Shown: positions 1 through 10,148, counted from the stretch's first letter. The stretch: 64,000 nt of DNA from Ruegeria profundi (GCF_001507545.1 NZ_LQBP01000001.1:662259-726258); one strand, 5' to 3'. Program-made: numbers and translations. The notes: a model not told the origin generated them from the letters alone.

Positions 1-1
1 C

Positions 2-2245
2 GCGCTTGAATATCACGCCAAACCAAAGCCCGGAAAGCTGGAGATCAAAGCGACAAAGCCGATGGCAAACGGTCGTGATCTGGCGCGCGCCTACTCCCCC
101 GGTGTGGCTGAGGCCAGCCTCGAGATCAAGGCGGATGCAGCAAATGCCGAGCTTTACACCGCGCGCGGCAACCTTGTGGGCGTTGTTTCCAACGGAACAG
201 CTGTGCTTGGGTTGGGTGACATCGGTGCGCTGGCGTCAAAGCCGGTGATGGAAGGCAAAGCGGTCCTGTTCAAGAAATTCGCCGGCATTGACTGTTTCGA
301 TATCGAAGTGGATCAGCCCGACCCGGAAAAACTGGCCGAAATTGTCTGCGCGCTGGAACCGACATTTGGTGCGATTAACCTTGAAGACATCAAAGCCCCC
401 GATTGCTTTGTTGTTGAGAAGATCTGCCGCGAGCGGATGAATATCCCAGTTTTTCACGACGACCAACATGGCACCGCCATCGTTGTAGGGGCCGCCGCCA
501 AGAACGCCTTGCATGTGGCGGGCAAGAAGTTCGAAGACATCAAGGTCGTTTCGACCGGTGGCGGTGCGGCAGGGATCGCCTGCTTGATGATGCTGGTAAA
601 ATTGGGTGTGAAGCGCGAGAATATCTGGCTCTGCGACATTCATGGTTTGGTCTACGAGGGCCGCGCCGAGGACATGAACCCGCACAAGGACCAGTTCGCC
701 CAGAAATCTGATTTGCGCACGTTGGACGATGTAATCGGAAATGCTGATTTGTTCCTTGGTCTCAGTGGACCTAACGTTCTCAAGCCCGAAATGGTCGCGA
801 AAATGGCTAAGAGACCAATTATTTTTGCCTTGGCCAACCCGACCCCCGAAATATTGCCCGAAGCCGCGCGGGAAGTTGCCCCGGATGCGATCATTGCAAC
901 TGGTCGCAGCGATTTCCCCAATCAGGTCAACAACGTTTTGTGCTTCCCCTTCATCTTTCGGGGCGCGTTGGACGTCGGCGCGACGGAAATCAACGACGAA
1001 ATGCAGATCGCCTGCGTTGACGGTATCGCCGAAATGGCCCGCGCCACCACCAGCGCCGAAGCTGCCGCAGCTTACAAAGGTGAGCAGCTGACCTTCGGAC
1101 CGGACTACCTGATCCCGAAACCGTTTGACCCGCGTCTTGTGGGTGTCGTTTCTTCGGCCGTGGCCAAGGCCGCGATGGAAAGCGGGGTCGCCAAACGTCC
1201 GATCGAAGATATCGAAGCGTATAAAGAGAAACTGAACCAGACGGTGTTCAAATCTGCCCTGCTCATGCGCCCCGTATTCGAAGCCGCCGCGGCGGCCTCA
1301 CGCAGGATCGTGTTTGCCGAGGGCGAAGATGAACGTGTTCTTCGCGCGGCACAGGCCATTCTGGAAGAAACCACCGAAACCCCGATCCTGATCGGTCGTC
1401 CCGACGTGATCGGCACCCGGTGCGAGCGTCTGGGTCTAAAGGTGCGTCCCGGTGAAGATTTCCAGATCGTGAACCCACAAGACGACCCGCGATACTACGA
1501 CTACTGGAGCTCGTACCACGAGATCATGCAGCGCCGTGGTGTCACACCTGATCTGGCCAAGGCCATCATGCGTACGAACAATACAGCCATTGGAGCGATC
1601 ATGGTGCACCGAGGTGAGGCCGACAGCCTGATCTGTGGCACCTTTGGTGAATATCGCTGGCACCTGAACTATGTTGAGCAAGTCCTGGCGGATGGCGAAC
1701 TGCGCCCGCATGGCGCCTTGTCTCTTATGATTCTGGAAGATGGCCCCTTGTTCATCGCCGACACCCATGTTCATCAATTGCCAACACCGGAAGAGCTGGC
1801 TGAAACCACACTTGGCGCAGCCCGCCATGTTCGTCGGTTTGGGATCGAACCCAAGATCGCCTTTTGCTCACAATCGCAGTTCGGCAATCAGGCTGAGGGC
1901 TCTGGCAAACGACTGCGGGCTGCACTTAGGATACTCGATTCCGAACCTCGGGACTTTACCTACGAAGGTGAGATGAACCTTGACGTGGCTCTGGACCCGG
2001 AACTGAGGTCTCGGATTTTCCCGAACTCTCGCCTTGAAGGGGCGGCGAACGTTTTGATCTTTGCCCATGCGGATGCGGCCAGCGGAGTGCGCAACATCCT
2101 CAAGATGAAGGCCGACGGGCTTGAGGTCGGGCCGATCCTGATGGGTATGGGCAACAAGGCACATATCGTGACCCCGTCCATCACGGCGCGCGGATTGCTG
2201 AACATGGCGGCGATTGGCGGTACCCCGGTTGCGCATTACGGTTGA
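2..2245 (+). CDS. maeB: NADP-dependent malic enzyme MaeB, 5' end cut by window
   Basis: Fused malic enzyme that oxidatively decarboxylates malate to pyruvate with NADP, linking the TCA cycle to pyruvate and acetyl-CoA. The frame is open to the left edge ([20 protein letters not shown] precedes the first internal Met), so only about ten N-terminal codons should be missing; 747 codons are visible. The malic half shows [19 protein letters not shown] and the nucleotide-binding [10 protein letters not shown]. From about residue 440 a phosphotransacetylase-like half begins ([16 protein letters not shown]) and runs to the end. In the MaeB family this half is usually a regulatory acetyl-CoA-sensing module rather than an active transacetylase. 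The length fits the family (about 750-770). A 261-base control region separates it from prpE, so the two are probably transcribed separately. Confidence 0.95.
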   Translation, partial: ALEYHAKPKPGKLEIKATKPMANGRDLARAYSPGVAEASLEIKADAANAELYTARGNLVGVVSNGTAVLGLGDIGALASKPVMEGKAVLFKKFAGIDCFDIEVDQPDPEKLAEIVCALEPTFGAINLEDIKAPDCFVVEKICRERMNIPVFHDDQHGTAIVVGAAAKNALHVAGKKFEDIKVVSTGGGAAGIACLMMLVKLGVKRENIWLCDIHGLVYEGRAEDMNPHKDQFAQKSDLRTLDDVIGNADLFLGLSGPNVLKPEMVAKMAKRPIIFALANPTPEILPEAAREVAPDAIIATGRSDFPNQVNNVLCFPFIFRGALDVGATEINDEMQIACVDGIAEMARATTSAEAAAAYKGEQLTFGPDYLIPKPFDPRLVGVVSSAVAKAAMESGVAKRPIEDIEAYKEKLNQTVFKSALLMRPVFEAAAAASRRIVFAEGEDERVLRAAQAILEETTETPILIGRPDVIGTRCERLGLKVRPGEDFQIVNPQDDPRYYDYWSSYHEIMQRRGVTPDLAKAIMRTNNTAIGAIMVHRGEADSLICGTFGEYRWHLNYVEQVLADGELRPHGALSLMILEDGPLFIADTHVHQLPTPEELAETTLGAARHVRRFGIEPKIAFCSQSQFGNQAEGSGKRLRAALRILDSEPRDFTYEGEMNLDVALDPELRSRIFPNSRLEGAANVLIFAHADAASGVRNILKMKADGLEVGPILMGMGNKAHIVTPSITARGLLNMAAIGGTPVAHYG

Positions 2246-2313
2246 TCTGTATTGGCTCAATTGGCCAACGGGTCGTTGAGCCTGCCCCATTGGTGATTCT
2301 TTGCACGTGAAAG

Positions 2314-2420
2314 TTTGCAGATTTGCAAAACTTGTCAGCCAGTGCCCGAAAAAATGACCCAAGCAACTAGTTTGCAAAAATTTGCAAGTGTCTTGGGCAA
2401 ATTCTGCAAAGATTTTGCGA
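2314..2420 (+). promoter_or_regulatory. Cluster of TTTGCAAA sites upstream of prpE (ScfR/PccR/RamB-type operator)
   Basis: Repeated TTTGCAAA-like octamers occupy the control region: TTTGCAGATTTGCAAA at 2314-2329 (two octamers abutting), TTTGCAAAAATTTGCAAG at 2371-2388 (two octamers 2 bases apart), and weaker copies TTCTGCAAA at 2402-2410 and ATTTTGCGA at 2412-2420. The octamer is the known binding core of short-chain fatty acyl regulators (RamB in actinobacteria, PccR in Rhodobacter). The next gene activates propionate, so control by such a regulator is a natural reading. The regulator gene itself is not in this window. Confidence 0.7.
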
Positions 2421-2506
2421 TAAAGTGACGCTTCGTCATTTCCGTTGCTTGTGTGGTGCCCCCCGGCGGCCTTACACAATTCACGGAGATTTAGGAGGAG
2501 GTCATC

Positions 2507-4396
2507 GTGGCATATCAGGACGTATACGAGAGCTGGAAATCCGACCCCGAAGCATTCTGGATGGAAGCCGCCAAGGGGATCGATTGGGTTCAACCACCGA
2601 CCAAGGCGTTGTTTGACGAAAACGTGCCGCTTTACGAATGGTTCTGCGATGCGAGGGTCAACACGTGCTGGAATGCTGTGGACCGCCATGTCGAAAATGG
2701 CCGTGGAGAGCAGACAGCGATCATTTATGACAGCCCGATCACCCACACCAAGCGAGAGATTTCCTATGTCGAGTTGCGCAACCGTGTCGCCACACTGGCC
2801 GGAGCGCTGAGGGCCAAGGGCGTCGAAAAAGGCGACCGGGTCATCATCTACATGCCCATGATCCCCGAGGCGCTTGAGGCGATGCTGGCCTGCGCGCGTC
2901 TGGGCGCGGTGCATTCAGTGGTCTTTGGCGGGTTTGCAAGCAATGAGCTGGCCTTGCGGATCGACGACGCTGAACCCAAGGCAATCATCGCCGCCTCGTG
3001 CGGGATGGAACCGGGCCGCGTGGTGCACTACAAACCCCTGCTGGACGACGCCATCGAGATGGCCAGCCACAAGCCCGATTTCTGTGTAATCTTCCAGCGC
3101 GAACAGGAAGTCGCGCACTTGATCGAAGGTCGGGATTACAACTGGCATGGGTTTCAGTATGGGGTGGAACCGGCTGACTGCGTGCCGGTGGATGGCAACG
3201 ATCCGGCCTATATCCTCTATACATCTGGCACCACCGGTTCGCCCAAGGGGGTTGTCCGTCCGACCGCAGGGCATTTGGTGGCGCTGAACTGGACGATGAA
3301 GAACATTTATGACGTCGATCCCGGCGATGTATTCTGGGCCGCGTCAGATGTTGGCTGGGTCGTCGGGCACTCGTACATCTGCTACGCACCGTTGATCCAC
3401 GGAAACACCACGATTGTTTTCGAAGGCAAACCCGTCGGCACCCCCGACGCCGGCACCTTCTGGCGCGTGATTTCCGAGCACAAGGTCAAAAGCTTTTTCA
3501 CCGCCCCCACAGCCATCCGTGCCGTGAAACGCGAAGACCCAAAGGGCGAGATGCTGGCAAAATATGACCTGTCGAACCTGCGCGCCCTGTTCCTTGCGGG
3601 CGAGCGCGCTGACCCGGACACGATCGAATGGGCTCAGAAATCGCTTGGGGTTCCGGTCATTGATCACTGGTGGCAAACAGAGACCGGTTGGGCCATCGCA
3701 GGTAACCCGCTGGGGATCGAGGAGTTGCCGGTCAAGCTGGGCTCTCCGGCCAAGGCGATGCCCGGCTATGACGTGCAGATCCTGGACGAAGGCGGCCACC
3801 CGATGAAACCCGGCGAACTGGGTGCGATTGCCGTCAAGCTACCGCTGCCGCCCGGCACTCTGCCAACGTTGTGGAATGCTGAAGAGCGCTTCAAAAGCTC
3901 ATACCTGAACCAGTTTCCCGGCTATTACGAAACCGGTGACGCGGGCATGATCGACGAGGACGGGTACCTGTACATTATGGCGCGCACCGATGACGTCATC
4001 AACGTTGCGGGTCACCGTCTGTCTACCGGCGGGATGGAAGAGGTTCTGGCCGCCCACCCGGATGTTGCCGAATGCGCCGTTATTGGCGTGTCAGATCAAC
4101 TTAAAGGTCAGATGCCTGTTGGCTTTCTGTGCCTGAATGCCGGATGTGACCGCGACCATGGCGAGGTCGTGCAGGACGTGGTCAAACTGGTGCGCGAAAA
4201 GATCGGCCCTGTAGCGGCCTTCAAGCAGGCGGTTGTTGTGGATCGTCTCCCCAAGACGCGGTCGGGCAAAATATTGCGCGGAACCATGGTGTCGATTGCG
4301 GACAGCAAAGACTACAAAATGCCCGCAACCATCGACGATCCGGCCATTCTGGACGAGATTACCGTCGCGCTGAAATCCATCGGGTTCGCGCAGTAA
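2507..4396 (+). CDS. prpE: Propionate-CoA ligase (propionyl-CoA synthetase)
   Basis: Acyl-AMP-forming CoA ligase of the acetyl/propionyl-CoA synthetase family, 629 residues, the usual length for PrpE. It converts propionate, ATP and CoA to propionyl-CoA in the cytoplasm. Visible motifs are the adenylation P-loop YTSGTTGSPKGVV (about residues 237-250), the hinge region TGDAGMIDEDGYLYIMAR-TDDVINVAGHR, and the catalytic lysine in KTRSGKILRG (Lys588). A strong Shine-Dalgarno (GGAGGAGG, about 2493-2500) fixes the ATG. The TTTGCAAA operator cluster directly upstream supports a short-chain-acid role rather than general acetate activation. Acetyl-CoA synthetase remains possible because the families overlap in substrate. 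Confidence 0.9.
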   Translation: MAYQDVYESWKSDPEAFWMEAAKGIDWVQPPTKALFDENVPLYEWFCDARVNTCWNAVDRHVENGRGEQTAIIYDSPITHTKREISYVELRNRVATLAGALRAKGVEKGDRVIIYMPMIPEALEAMLACARLGAVHSVVFGGFASNELALRIDDAEPKAIIAASCGMEPGRVVHYKPLLDDAIEMASHKPDFCVIFQREQEVAHLIEGRDYNWHGFQYGVEPADCVPVDGNDPAYILYTSGTTGSPKGVVRPTAGHLVALNWTMKNIYDVDPGDVFWAASDVGWVVGHSYICYAPLIHGNTTIVFEGKPVGTPDAGTFWRVISEHKVKSFFTAPTAIRAVKREDPKGEMLAKYDLSNLRALFLAGERADPDTIEWAQKSLGVPVIDHWWQTETGWAIAGNPLGIEELPVKLGSPAKAMPGYDVQILDEGGHPMKPGELGAIAVKLPLPPGTLPTLWNAEERFKSSYLNQFPGYYETGDAGMIDEDGYLYIMARTDDVINVAGHRLSTGGMEEVLAAHPDVAECAVIGVSDQLKGQMPVGFLCLNAGCDRDHGEVVQDVVKLVREKIGPVAAFKQAVVVDRLPKTRSGKILRGTMVSIADSKDYKMPATIDDPAILDEITVALKSIGFAQ

Positions 4397-4405
4397 GAAC
4401 ATTTT

Positions 4406-4423
4406 AGGCGGCTACGGCCGCCT
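4406..4423 (+). terminator. Hairpin after prpE
   Basis: AGGCGGC-TACG-GCCGCCT forms a perfect 7-bp stem with a TACG tetraloop ten bases after the prpE stop. No clear T-run follows, so it may act as an mRNA 3'-end stabiliser or a weak terminator. Confidence 0.5.
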
Positions 4424-4462
4424 GACCCGTGCCTTTCGCTTGCAACGGAATTCAACGCGCCT

Positions 4463-4481
4463 ACTGTCTGATCAAGACAGT
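4463..4481 (+). promoter_or_regulatory. Inverted repeat in the amidase leader
   Basis: ACTGTCT-GATCA-AGACAGT is a perfect 7-bp inverted repeat ending just before the amidase ribosome-binding site (GAGG, about 4482-4485) and ATG (4490). It could be a repressor operator or an RNA hairpin at the ribosome-binding site. Confidence 0.35.
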
Positions 4482-4489
4482 GAGGCCAC

Positions 4490-5929
4490 ATGACAACCGA
4501 AGACTACTGGCGCCTGAACGCCACCGACCTGACCACCCTGACCCGCAGCGGAGACATCAGCGCCGAGGACGCCGTTCAAAGTGCGATTGACCGTATGCAC
4601 GAGGTCAACCCAGACCTGAACGCCGTCGTCGAAGACCTAAGCACCGAGGCGCTGGACAGGGCGCGTCATCTGGATCGGTCGCGAGCGCGCGGAGCACCTG
4701 TCGGGCCGCTACACGGTGTGCCCGTAACGATCAAAATCAACGTCGACCAAAAAGGTCATGCCACGTCGAACGGCGTTGTCGCGCTGAAGGACGTGATCGC
4801 TTCAGATGATGCGCCAGTGGTGAGAAATCTGCATAAGGCCGGAGCCGTTGTGATCGGCCGGACGAATACCCCTGAATTCTCGTTTCGCGCGGACACCGAC
4901 AACCCGTTGCACGGCAGGACCCACAATCCGTGGGGTCGGCATATCTCGCCCGGCGGGTCCTCGGGCGGTGCCGGTGCGGCGGTGATGGCGGGGATTGGCG
5001 CTTTGGCGCATGGCAACGACATCGGCGGCAGCCTTAGGTTTCCGGCGGCAGCCAATGGGGCGGTCACGATCAAGCCTGGTCTTGGCCGCGTGCCAGCATG
5101 GAACCCAAGCCAACAGGCCGAACGCGGGCTACTGGCGCAATCCATGTCAGTTCAGGGTTTAATCACCCGCTCTGCTGCTGATCTTCACCTGTCGATGCCC
5201 AGCCTGATCGCCGCAGACCCGCGCGATCCTTTCCACGTTCCGATACCTTGGCGCGGCGAACCCTTGGACGGACCAATCAAGGTTGCTTTCACCAAAGACA
5301 CATTTGGCTATGCCCTTCACTCTGAGGTCGAAAAAGCCCTGGACACCGCCCGCGACGCGCTGTCAGACGCCGGATATCAGGTGGAGGAGGTCTCGCCCCC
5401 CGATGTGTTCGAATGTGGTCGGACTGGATACCGAACTCTGATGGGTGAGGTCCTGACCCTGATGAAAAGCGATATCGAAGCTGCGGGGTCGAAAACCATC
5501 CGGGATATTTTTGACGTCTACTTTCAGGAATTCCCCCCCATCGTCGGCACCGATCTGGTTCAGATGTTGGCCAAACGCAGCCACTACGCGCGCGAATGGT
5601 CCCTGTTCATGCAAGACTATCCACTGGTCCTTTCGCCTTTCTTACCACAGCCATTCTTCAAACCCGACCGTGACACCGAAGGTGCAGAAGGCGTGCATGA
5701 GGTTCTGGGGTGCGCAGTCTACTCCTATGCGATGAACTTCCTTGGGCTGCCCGCCGCCTGCGTGCCTGCGCGGTTGGCTGATTTGCCTAGTGGGCCGCAG
5801 CCAATCAACATCCAAATCGCCGCACGCCGCTGGCGCGAGGACTTGGCCGTTGATGCCGCCGCAGCGATCGAGGCGCGGGTTGGTCAGATGCACCTGCCCC
5901 TTTGGAAAAGAATGAGCGCAGCCAAGTAG
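4490..5929 (+). CDS. Amidase (amidase signature family)
   Basis: Amidase signature enzyme, 479 residues, hydrolysing a carboxamide to acid and ammonia. The Ser-cisSer-Lys triad is visible: Lys82 in VTIKINVDQKG, cis-Ser157 in SPGGSSGGAGA, and nucleophile Ser181 in GNDIGGSLRFPA. No signal peptide is seen, so it should be cytosolic. The substrate cannot be read from sequence: indoleacetamide, nicotinamide-like or aryl amides are all possible. GatA is unlikely because no gatB or gatC is adjacent. It stands alone after prpE with its own inverted repeat upstream. Confidence 0.88.
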   Translation: MTTEDYWRLNATDLTTLTRSGDISAEDAVQSAIDRMHEVNPDLNAVVEDLSTEALDRARHLDRSRARGAPVGPLHGVPVTIKINVDQKGHATSNGVVALKDVIASDDAPVVRNLHKAGAVVIGRTNTPEFSFRADTDNPLHGRTHNPWGRHISPGGSSGGAGAAVMAGIGALAHGNDIGGSLRFPAAANGAVTIKPGLGRVPAWNPSQQAERGLLAQSMSVQGLITRSAADLHLSMPSLIAADPRDPFHVPIPWRGEPLDGPIKVAFTKDTFGYALHSEVEKALDTARDALSDAGYQVEEVSPPDVFECGRTGYRTLMGEVLTLMKSDIEAAGSKTIRDIFDVYFQEFPPIVGTDLVQMLAKRSHYAREWSLFMQDYPLVLSPFLPQPFFKPDRDTEGAEGVHEVLGCAVYSYAMNFLGLPAACVPARLADLPSGPQPINIQIAARRWREDLAVDAAAAIEARVGQMHLPLWKRMSAAK

Positions 5930-6182
5930 GCCCGGTCAACAAAATAGACCCCGGGATTTTCACCCAGGGCCCTCTTACTTAAATAAGCCCGGAATTCTGA
6001 CGACGAGCGTAGCACCACCCACCCTCGTCGGCGCGAAAACTGCGCGATCATTCGACAACGCCGTCTGGTGGCCACTCACTCCCACCAAGGCGTGTTCCCA
6101 GGCAAGACCACACTAGCAAAGAAAACATGCAACGCCTGTGAACTGGTTCACACAAGGCAAATAATCGTTTGTTTCCAGGGTT

Positions 6183-6944
6183 CTAATTGAACTGTTCTGA
6201 GATCAGCCGTTCCTCAAGCCCGTGGCCGGGGTCGAATAATAATCGATGCTGGATCGAGGGTTCGGACCGTATTTCAACCCAGTCTATATCCGGAAAAGAA
6301 ACGGAATCCGCGTCCGCCATGACAGGGCGTTTATCTGCATCCAAGACATCAATGCGAACCTTTGCGTTCTTGGGCAACAGCGCGCCGCGCCATCGACGGG
6401 GGCGGAACGCTGCAATTGCCGTCAGGGCCAGAACATCCGCCCCGATCGGCAGAATTGGCCCGTGGGCTGAGTAGTTGTAAGCGGTCGAGCCCGCCGGTGT
6501 GGACAGCAACGCGCCATCACAAACCAGTTCAGCCATCCGTACACGCCCATCGACGCTGATCTTTAGCCGCGCTGCCTGAGGACCGGCCCGCAGCAACGAC
6601 ACCTCGTTGATGGCCAACGCTTCGTGCAGTTTTCCGGACTGATCCAGTGCCAGCATCGCCAAAGGGTTGATAACCTCTTCCACGGCTGTGGCCAGACGCT
6701 CCATCAAGTCGGTTTCGTGGAACTCATTCATCAAGAAACCAATGGTGCCGCGATTCATTCCGTAGACGGGTGTATCGAGGTGCTGCATGTTATGCAGCGT
6801 GTGCAGCATGAACCCATCTCCGCCCAAGGCCACCACAACATCCGCGTCTCTCGGTGCGACGTTACCATAGCGTTTCACAAGGCTGTCCCGCGCGGTTTGC
6901 GCCACTTTGGCGTCGCTGGCGAGAAAGGCGATTCTCTTTGTCAT
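6183..6944 (-). CDS. nadK: NAD kinase
   Basis: ATP-NAD kinase, which phosphorylates NAD to NADP; 253 residues from the chosen ATG at 6944. Diagnostic motifs are GGDG at 41-44 (phosphate-binding), NE at 113-114, and STPAGSTAY at about 138-146 after the CDGALL strand. The frame extends 29 codons upstream, but that stretch is unlike the family, whereas MTKRIAFLASD is the expected N-terminus; a GGAAAAG element lies just before the ATG. It is divergent from glyA. NADP made here would serve MaeB among others, though no operon link exists. Confidence 0.92.
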   Translation of the reverse strand: MTKRIAFLASDAKVAQTARDSLVKRYGNVAPRDADVVVALGGDGFMLHTLHNMQHLDTPVYGMNRGTIGFLMNEFHETDLMERLATAVEEVINPLAMLALDQSGKLHEALAINEVSLLRAGPQAARLKISVDGRVRMAELVCDGALLSTPAGSTAYNYSAHGPILPIGADVLALTAIAAFRPRRWRGALLPKNAKVRIDVLDADKRPVMADADSVSFPDIDWVEIRSEPSIQHRLLFDPGHGLEERLISEQFN

Positions 6945-7111
6945 CTTTTCCGGTTTCCGGTGCTGCACATTTGGTTCCGAAACAAACATACCTTTCCCCA
7001 ATAGACCAGACTTGACGCCGTAACGGGGCAAATCGTCGTTTTACACCTTTTGCATATGATCGGTTTCCGATAGGAAATCCGCAAAGAAGAGCTCAGCCAA
7101 TTGGAGTCCCC

Positions 7112-8407
7112 ATGAACGTCAATATTCGTGACAACGGTTTCTTCACCCAGTCCCTTGCGGATCGTGACCCCGAGCTGTTTGGCTCGATCACATCCGAGTT
7201 GGGCCGTCAGCGCGACGAGATCGAGCTGATCGCGTCCGAGAACATTGTCTCTGCCGCCGTGATGGAGGCGCAGGGCTCGGTCATGACAAACAAATACGCC
7301 GAAGGATATCCCGGACGGCGCTATTATGGCGGTTGCCAGTTTGTCGACATTGCCGAGAATCTGGCCATCGACCGTGCCAAACAGCTATTTGGCTGCGAGT
7401 TTGCCAACGTCCAGCCAAACTCCGGCTCTCAGGCGAACCAGGGCGTATTCCAGGCGCTAATTCAGCCCGGCGATACGATTTTGGGGATGAGCCTTGATGC
7501 GGGTGGTCACCTGACCCACGGCGCAAAACCCAACCAGTCGGGCAAATGGTTCAACGCGGTCCAATACGGTGTGCGCAAACAAGACAACATGCTGGACTAC
7601 GATCAGGTCGAAGTACTGGCGAAAGAGCATCAGCCCAAGCTGATCATCGCCGGGGGTTCAGCCATCCCGCGTCAGATCGACTTTGCCCGCATGCGCGAGA
7701 TTGCGGACATGGTCGGTGCCTATCTGCACGTAGACATGGCGCATTTCGCCGGTCTGGTTGCGGCAGGCGAGCATCCCAGCCCCTTCCCCCACGCGCATGT
7801 GGCGACAACGACGACCCACAAGACCTTGCGCGGACCACGTGGCGGCATGATCCTGACCAATGATGAAGGTATCGCCAAGAAAGTGAATTCGGCGATCTTC
7901 CCCGGCATTCAAGGCGGCCCGCTGATGCATGTAATCGCCGCCAAGGCCGTAGCCTTTGGCGAGGCGCTGCGCCCCGAGTTCAAAAGCTATATCCAGCAGG
8001 TTGTGACCAATGCTCAGGCGTTGTCGGATCAGTTGATCAAGGGCGGACTGGATACGGTGACCCACGGCACTGACACCCATGTGGTGCTGGTCGACCTACG
8101 CCCCAAAGGTGTCAAAGGTAACGCCACCGAACAGGCTTTGGGCCGCGCTCACATCACCTGCAACAAGAACGGCGTACCGTTTGATCCGGAAAAGCCAACG
8201 ATCACCAGCGGCATTCGCCTCGGGTCGCCCGCTGGCACCACGCGCGGGTTTGGTGAGGTTGAATTCCGCCAGATCGCTGACTGGATCATCGAAGTGGTCG
8301 ATGGCCTGGCCGCCAATGGCGAAGACGGCAACAGCGCCGTCGAAGCCAAGGTCAAGGCCGAGGTCGCAGACCTCTGCGCCAAGTTCCCGATCTATCCAAA
8401 CCTGTAG
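7112..8407 (+). CDS. glyA: Serine hydroxymethyltransferase
   Basis: PLP enzyme that interconverts serine and glycine while loading tetrahydrofolate with a one-carbon unit; 431 residues, standard bacterial length. The PLP-binding lysine is Lys237 in [14 protein letters not shown]. Asp208 and His211 in [12 protein letters not shown] contact the cofactor, and the N-terminal [16 protein letters not shown] motif is intact. A GGAG element precedes the ATG. A terminator hairpin follows, so it is monocistronic. Its close neighbours give no specialised pathway. Confidence 0.97.
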   Translation: MNVNIRDNGFFTQSLADRDPELFGSITSELGRQRDEIELIASENIVSAAVMEAQGSVMTNKYAEGYPGRRYYGGCQFVDIAENLAIDRAKQLFGCEFANVQPNSGSQANQGVFQALIQPGDTILGMSLDAGGHLTHGAKPNQSGKWFNAVQYGVRKQDNMLDYDQVEVLAKEHQPKLIIAGGSAIPRQIDFARMREIADMVGAYLHVDMAHFAGLVAAGEHPSPFPHAHVATTTTHKTLRGPRGGMILTNDEGIAKKVNSAIFPGIQGGPLMHVIAAKAVAFGEALRPEFKSYIQQVVTNAQALSDQLIKGGLDTVTHGTDTHVVLVDLRPKGVKGNATEQALGRAHITCNKNGVPFDPEKPTITSGIRLGSPAGTTRGFGEVEFRQIADWIIEVVDGLAANGEDGNSAVEAKVKAEVADLCAKFPIYPNL

Positions 8408-8431
8408 TAGGGTTAATTTTTACGACCTAAG

Positions 8432-8453
8432 CGGCGCCTGATGGGCGCCGTTT
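8432..8453 (+). terminator. Rho-independent terminator of glyA
   Basis: CGGCGCC (8432-8438) pairs with GGCGCCG (8444-8450) across a 5-base loop and is followed by TTTCTCG. It lies 25 bases after the glyA stop and separates it from the convergent small membrane protein gene. Confidence 0.75.
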
Positions 8454-8465
8454 CTCGTCTGCCGG

Positions 8466-8840
8466 TCAAATAAAGCCCTGCCACCGCAAGAAAATAAGTA
8501 GCAGGACGGACAGGGCCAGCAGGTTGAACGCCAGACCGCCCAGCATTCCCAAAAACCAACCCAATCTCCGGTCGGCAAGGTTGATACCGCTCAAATGCTC
8601 CTGAACCTGCTCGGACGCGCGCGCCAGTTTCTGAGCGTCTAGTGTCAGCCGCAGCCTGGGATGGTCCGCCAAAGGTTCGGCACGCGCCAAGAGCAACGCT
8701 TGCTTGTAAATTCGGCGGGGCAGACGCCGCTTGGCCTTTCGGATCGAGGTTGTCAGAGTCGTATCTTTCACACCCAACTTCTTGCGCAGCAACTCAACCG
8801 TCTGCGCAATCTGGGTTTGGATGTCTATGTTATCCGACAT
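8466..8840 (-). CDS. Small membrane-anchored protein of unknown function
   Basis: A 124-residue protein I do not recognise. The first 90 residues are charged and mostly helical (KAKRRLPRRIYKQALLLARA). The last 30 form a single hydrophobic segment (LGWFLGMLGGLAFNLLALSV, then LLLIFLRW), so it is probably tail-anchored or a single-pass inner-membrane protein with its N-terminus in the cytoplasm. It is convergent with glyA and divergent from the alpha/beta hydrolase. No catalytic motif is seen. Confidence 0.65.
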   Translation of the reverse strand: MSDNIDIQTQIAQTVELLRKKLGVKDTTLTTSIRKAKRRLPRRIYKQALLLARAEPLADHPRLRLTLDAQKLARASEQVQEHLSGINLADRRLGWFLGMLGGLAFNLLALSVLLLIFLRWQGFI

Positions 8841-8931
8841 GGGCGAGCCTCCGAGCCTGCCAATCTAACCGCCGTTTGCGGGGGCGACAATGGGGCTGGT
8901 TGTTTCTGTTCTTGGCGGGTATCACGGCGCT

Positions 8932-9690
8932 ATGCTGAACACGATCTTACATGGCGAACCTACGGACAAACCTCCTGTTTTGATTGCCCATGGGCTGTAT
9001 GGCTCTGCGCGGAATTGGGGTGTTATTGCCCGGCGGCTGGCCGATGAACGGCAGGTCATCGCCGTCGACATGCGCAACCATGCCTACAGCATGTGGACCG
9101 ATCAGCACAGCTATCCCGATCTTGCTGGTGATCTGGCCGAGGTGATCGAGCATTTCGGCGGGTGCGCGGATGTGGTTGGCCACTCAATGGGTGGCAAGGC
9201 GGCGATGATGCTGGCCCTACAACACGGTGATCTGGTGCGCAAGCTTGTGGTGGCGGACATAGCGCCCGTTGCTTATTCTCACAGCCAGATCCAATTCATC
9301 GAAGCGATGCGGTCGGTCGATTTGACCAAGGTTGAGCGTCGTTCGGACGCATCCGAACAACTGGCCGCACTGAATGTGGACAAATCACTGCAAAGCTTTT
9401 TCACACAATCGCTGGACATCAAAGGACAACGCTGGTTGCTGAACCTGGATGTGCTGGCAGCCGAGATGCCCAAAATCATGGGCTTTCCTCAAGTGGATGC
9501 AAGCTGGCAAGGTTCAGCACTTTTTCTGTCGGGGGCCGAGTCTGACTATGTTCTGCCTCAGCACCGCGATTTGATCCGCGCGCTGTTTCCAGCCGCTAAA
9601 TTCGCTAAAATTCCCGGCGCGGGCCACTGGCTGCACGCCGAGAAGCCGAGAGAGTTCGAGGCGGCTGTCAGGGCGTTTCTAAACGCCTGA
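8932..9690 (+). CDS. Alpha/beta hydrolase, YbfF-like esterase
   Basis: Alpha/beta-fold hydrolase, 252 residues from the ATG at 8932. The frame has an earlier ATG at 8890, but the fourteen extra residues do not fit the family, whose proteins begin with the short strand LNTILHGE. The nucleophile elbow is GHSMGG (Ser85), the oxyanion-hole region is AHGLYGSARNW, and the catalytic histidine is in GAGHWLHAEKP (His232). It most resembles YbfF-type acyl esterases acting on short acyl or acyl-CoA substrates. It is cytosolic. Its stop lies two bases from the end of the convergent rhodanese gene. Confidence 0.85.
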   Translation: MLNTILHGEPTDKPPVLIAHGLYGSARNWGVIARRLADERQVIAVDMRNHAYSMWTDQHSYPDLAGDLAEVIEHFGGCADVVGHSMGGKAAMMLALQHGDLVRKLVVADIAPVAYSHSQIQFIEAMRSVDLTKVERRSDASEQLAALNVDKSLQSFFTQSLDIKGQRWLLNLDVLAAEMPKIMGFPQVDASWQGSALFLSGAESDYVLPQHRDLIRALFPAAKFAKIPGAGHWLHAEKPREFEAAVRAFLNA

Positions 9691-9691
9691 G

Positions 9692-10069
9692 TCAGCCGTT
9701 TGAAACGTCGCCACCGCCATTGACCCAATCGGTCAGGCCGCCAAGGTTATAAACCTGTTCGTACCCCATATCTTTCAAAAGCTTACCGGCCAGCGCCGCG
9801 CGACCGCCAGCAGCACAGTATAAGACAATCGGTCGATCTTTCCGAAGCTCAGCGTCATAGGACTTCAGCGTATCGTCAGCACTGAATTCCAACCCCCCAC
9901 GGGGGATATGATGTGCACCGCTGGCCCGCCCTGTCTGCTGCAACTCGACGGCATCGCGCACATCCAGCAGCAAGCCGCCCTGCTCTATCAACTGTTTCGC
10001 TTTGCCTGTGTCGATTCGCTCGACCGCCGCGTTTGCGGCCTCCATCATGCTTTTTACTGTAAGGGCCAT
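9692..10069 (-). CDS. Single-domain rhodanese-like sulfurtransferase
   Basis: Rhodanese domain protein of 125 residues. The active-site loop is LYCAAGGRAA with catalytic Cys85, and LLLDVRDAVE is the usual first motif. Such proteins carry sulfur as a persulfide or respond to thiol redox state. No signal peptide is visible, so it should be cytosolic. The N-terminal 30 residues form a short helix before the domain. GAGGAC precedes the ATG. It reads in the same direction as the secretion genes upstream but 79 bases separate them. Confidence 0.85.
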   Translation of the reverse strand: MALTVKSMMEAANAAVERIDTGKAKQLIEQGGLLLDVRDAVELQQTGRASGAHHIPRGGLEFSADDTLKSYDAELRKDRPIVLYCAAGGRAALAGKLLKDMGYEQVYNLGGLTDWVNGGGDVSNG

Positions 10070-10148
10070 GCACTGTCCTCCGATGAAATTCAGCGGACGT
10101 TAGCATGTGAAAAACAGAAGATGTAGACTGGCCGTGCAGCCAGCCCCA

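Noticed and set aside
1868..2914. 348-codon minus-strand open frame across maeB and prpE
   Set aside because: It is antisense to two clear genes, has no Shine-Dalgarno and has no family features. High-GC DNA gives such shadows.
7032..7111. A glycine riboswitch upstream of glyA
   Set aside because: The leader is only 80 bases and shows no tandem aptamer-like structure.
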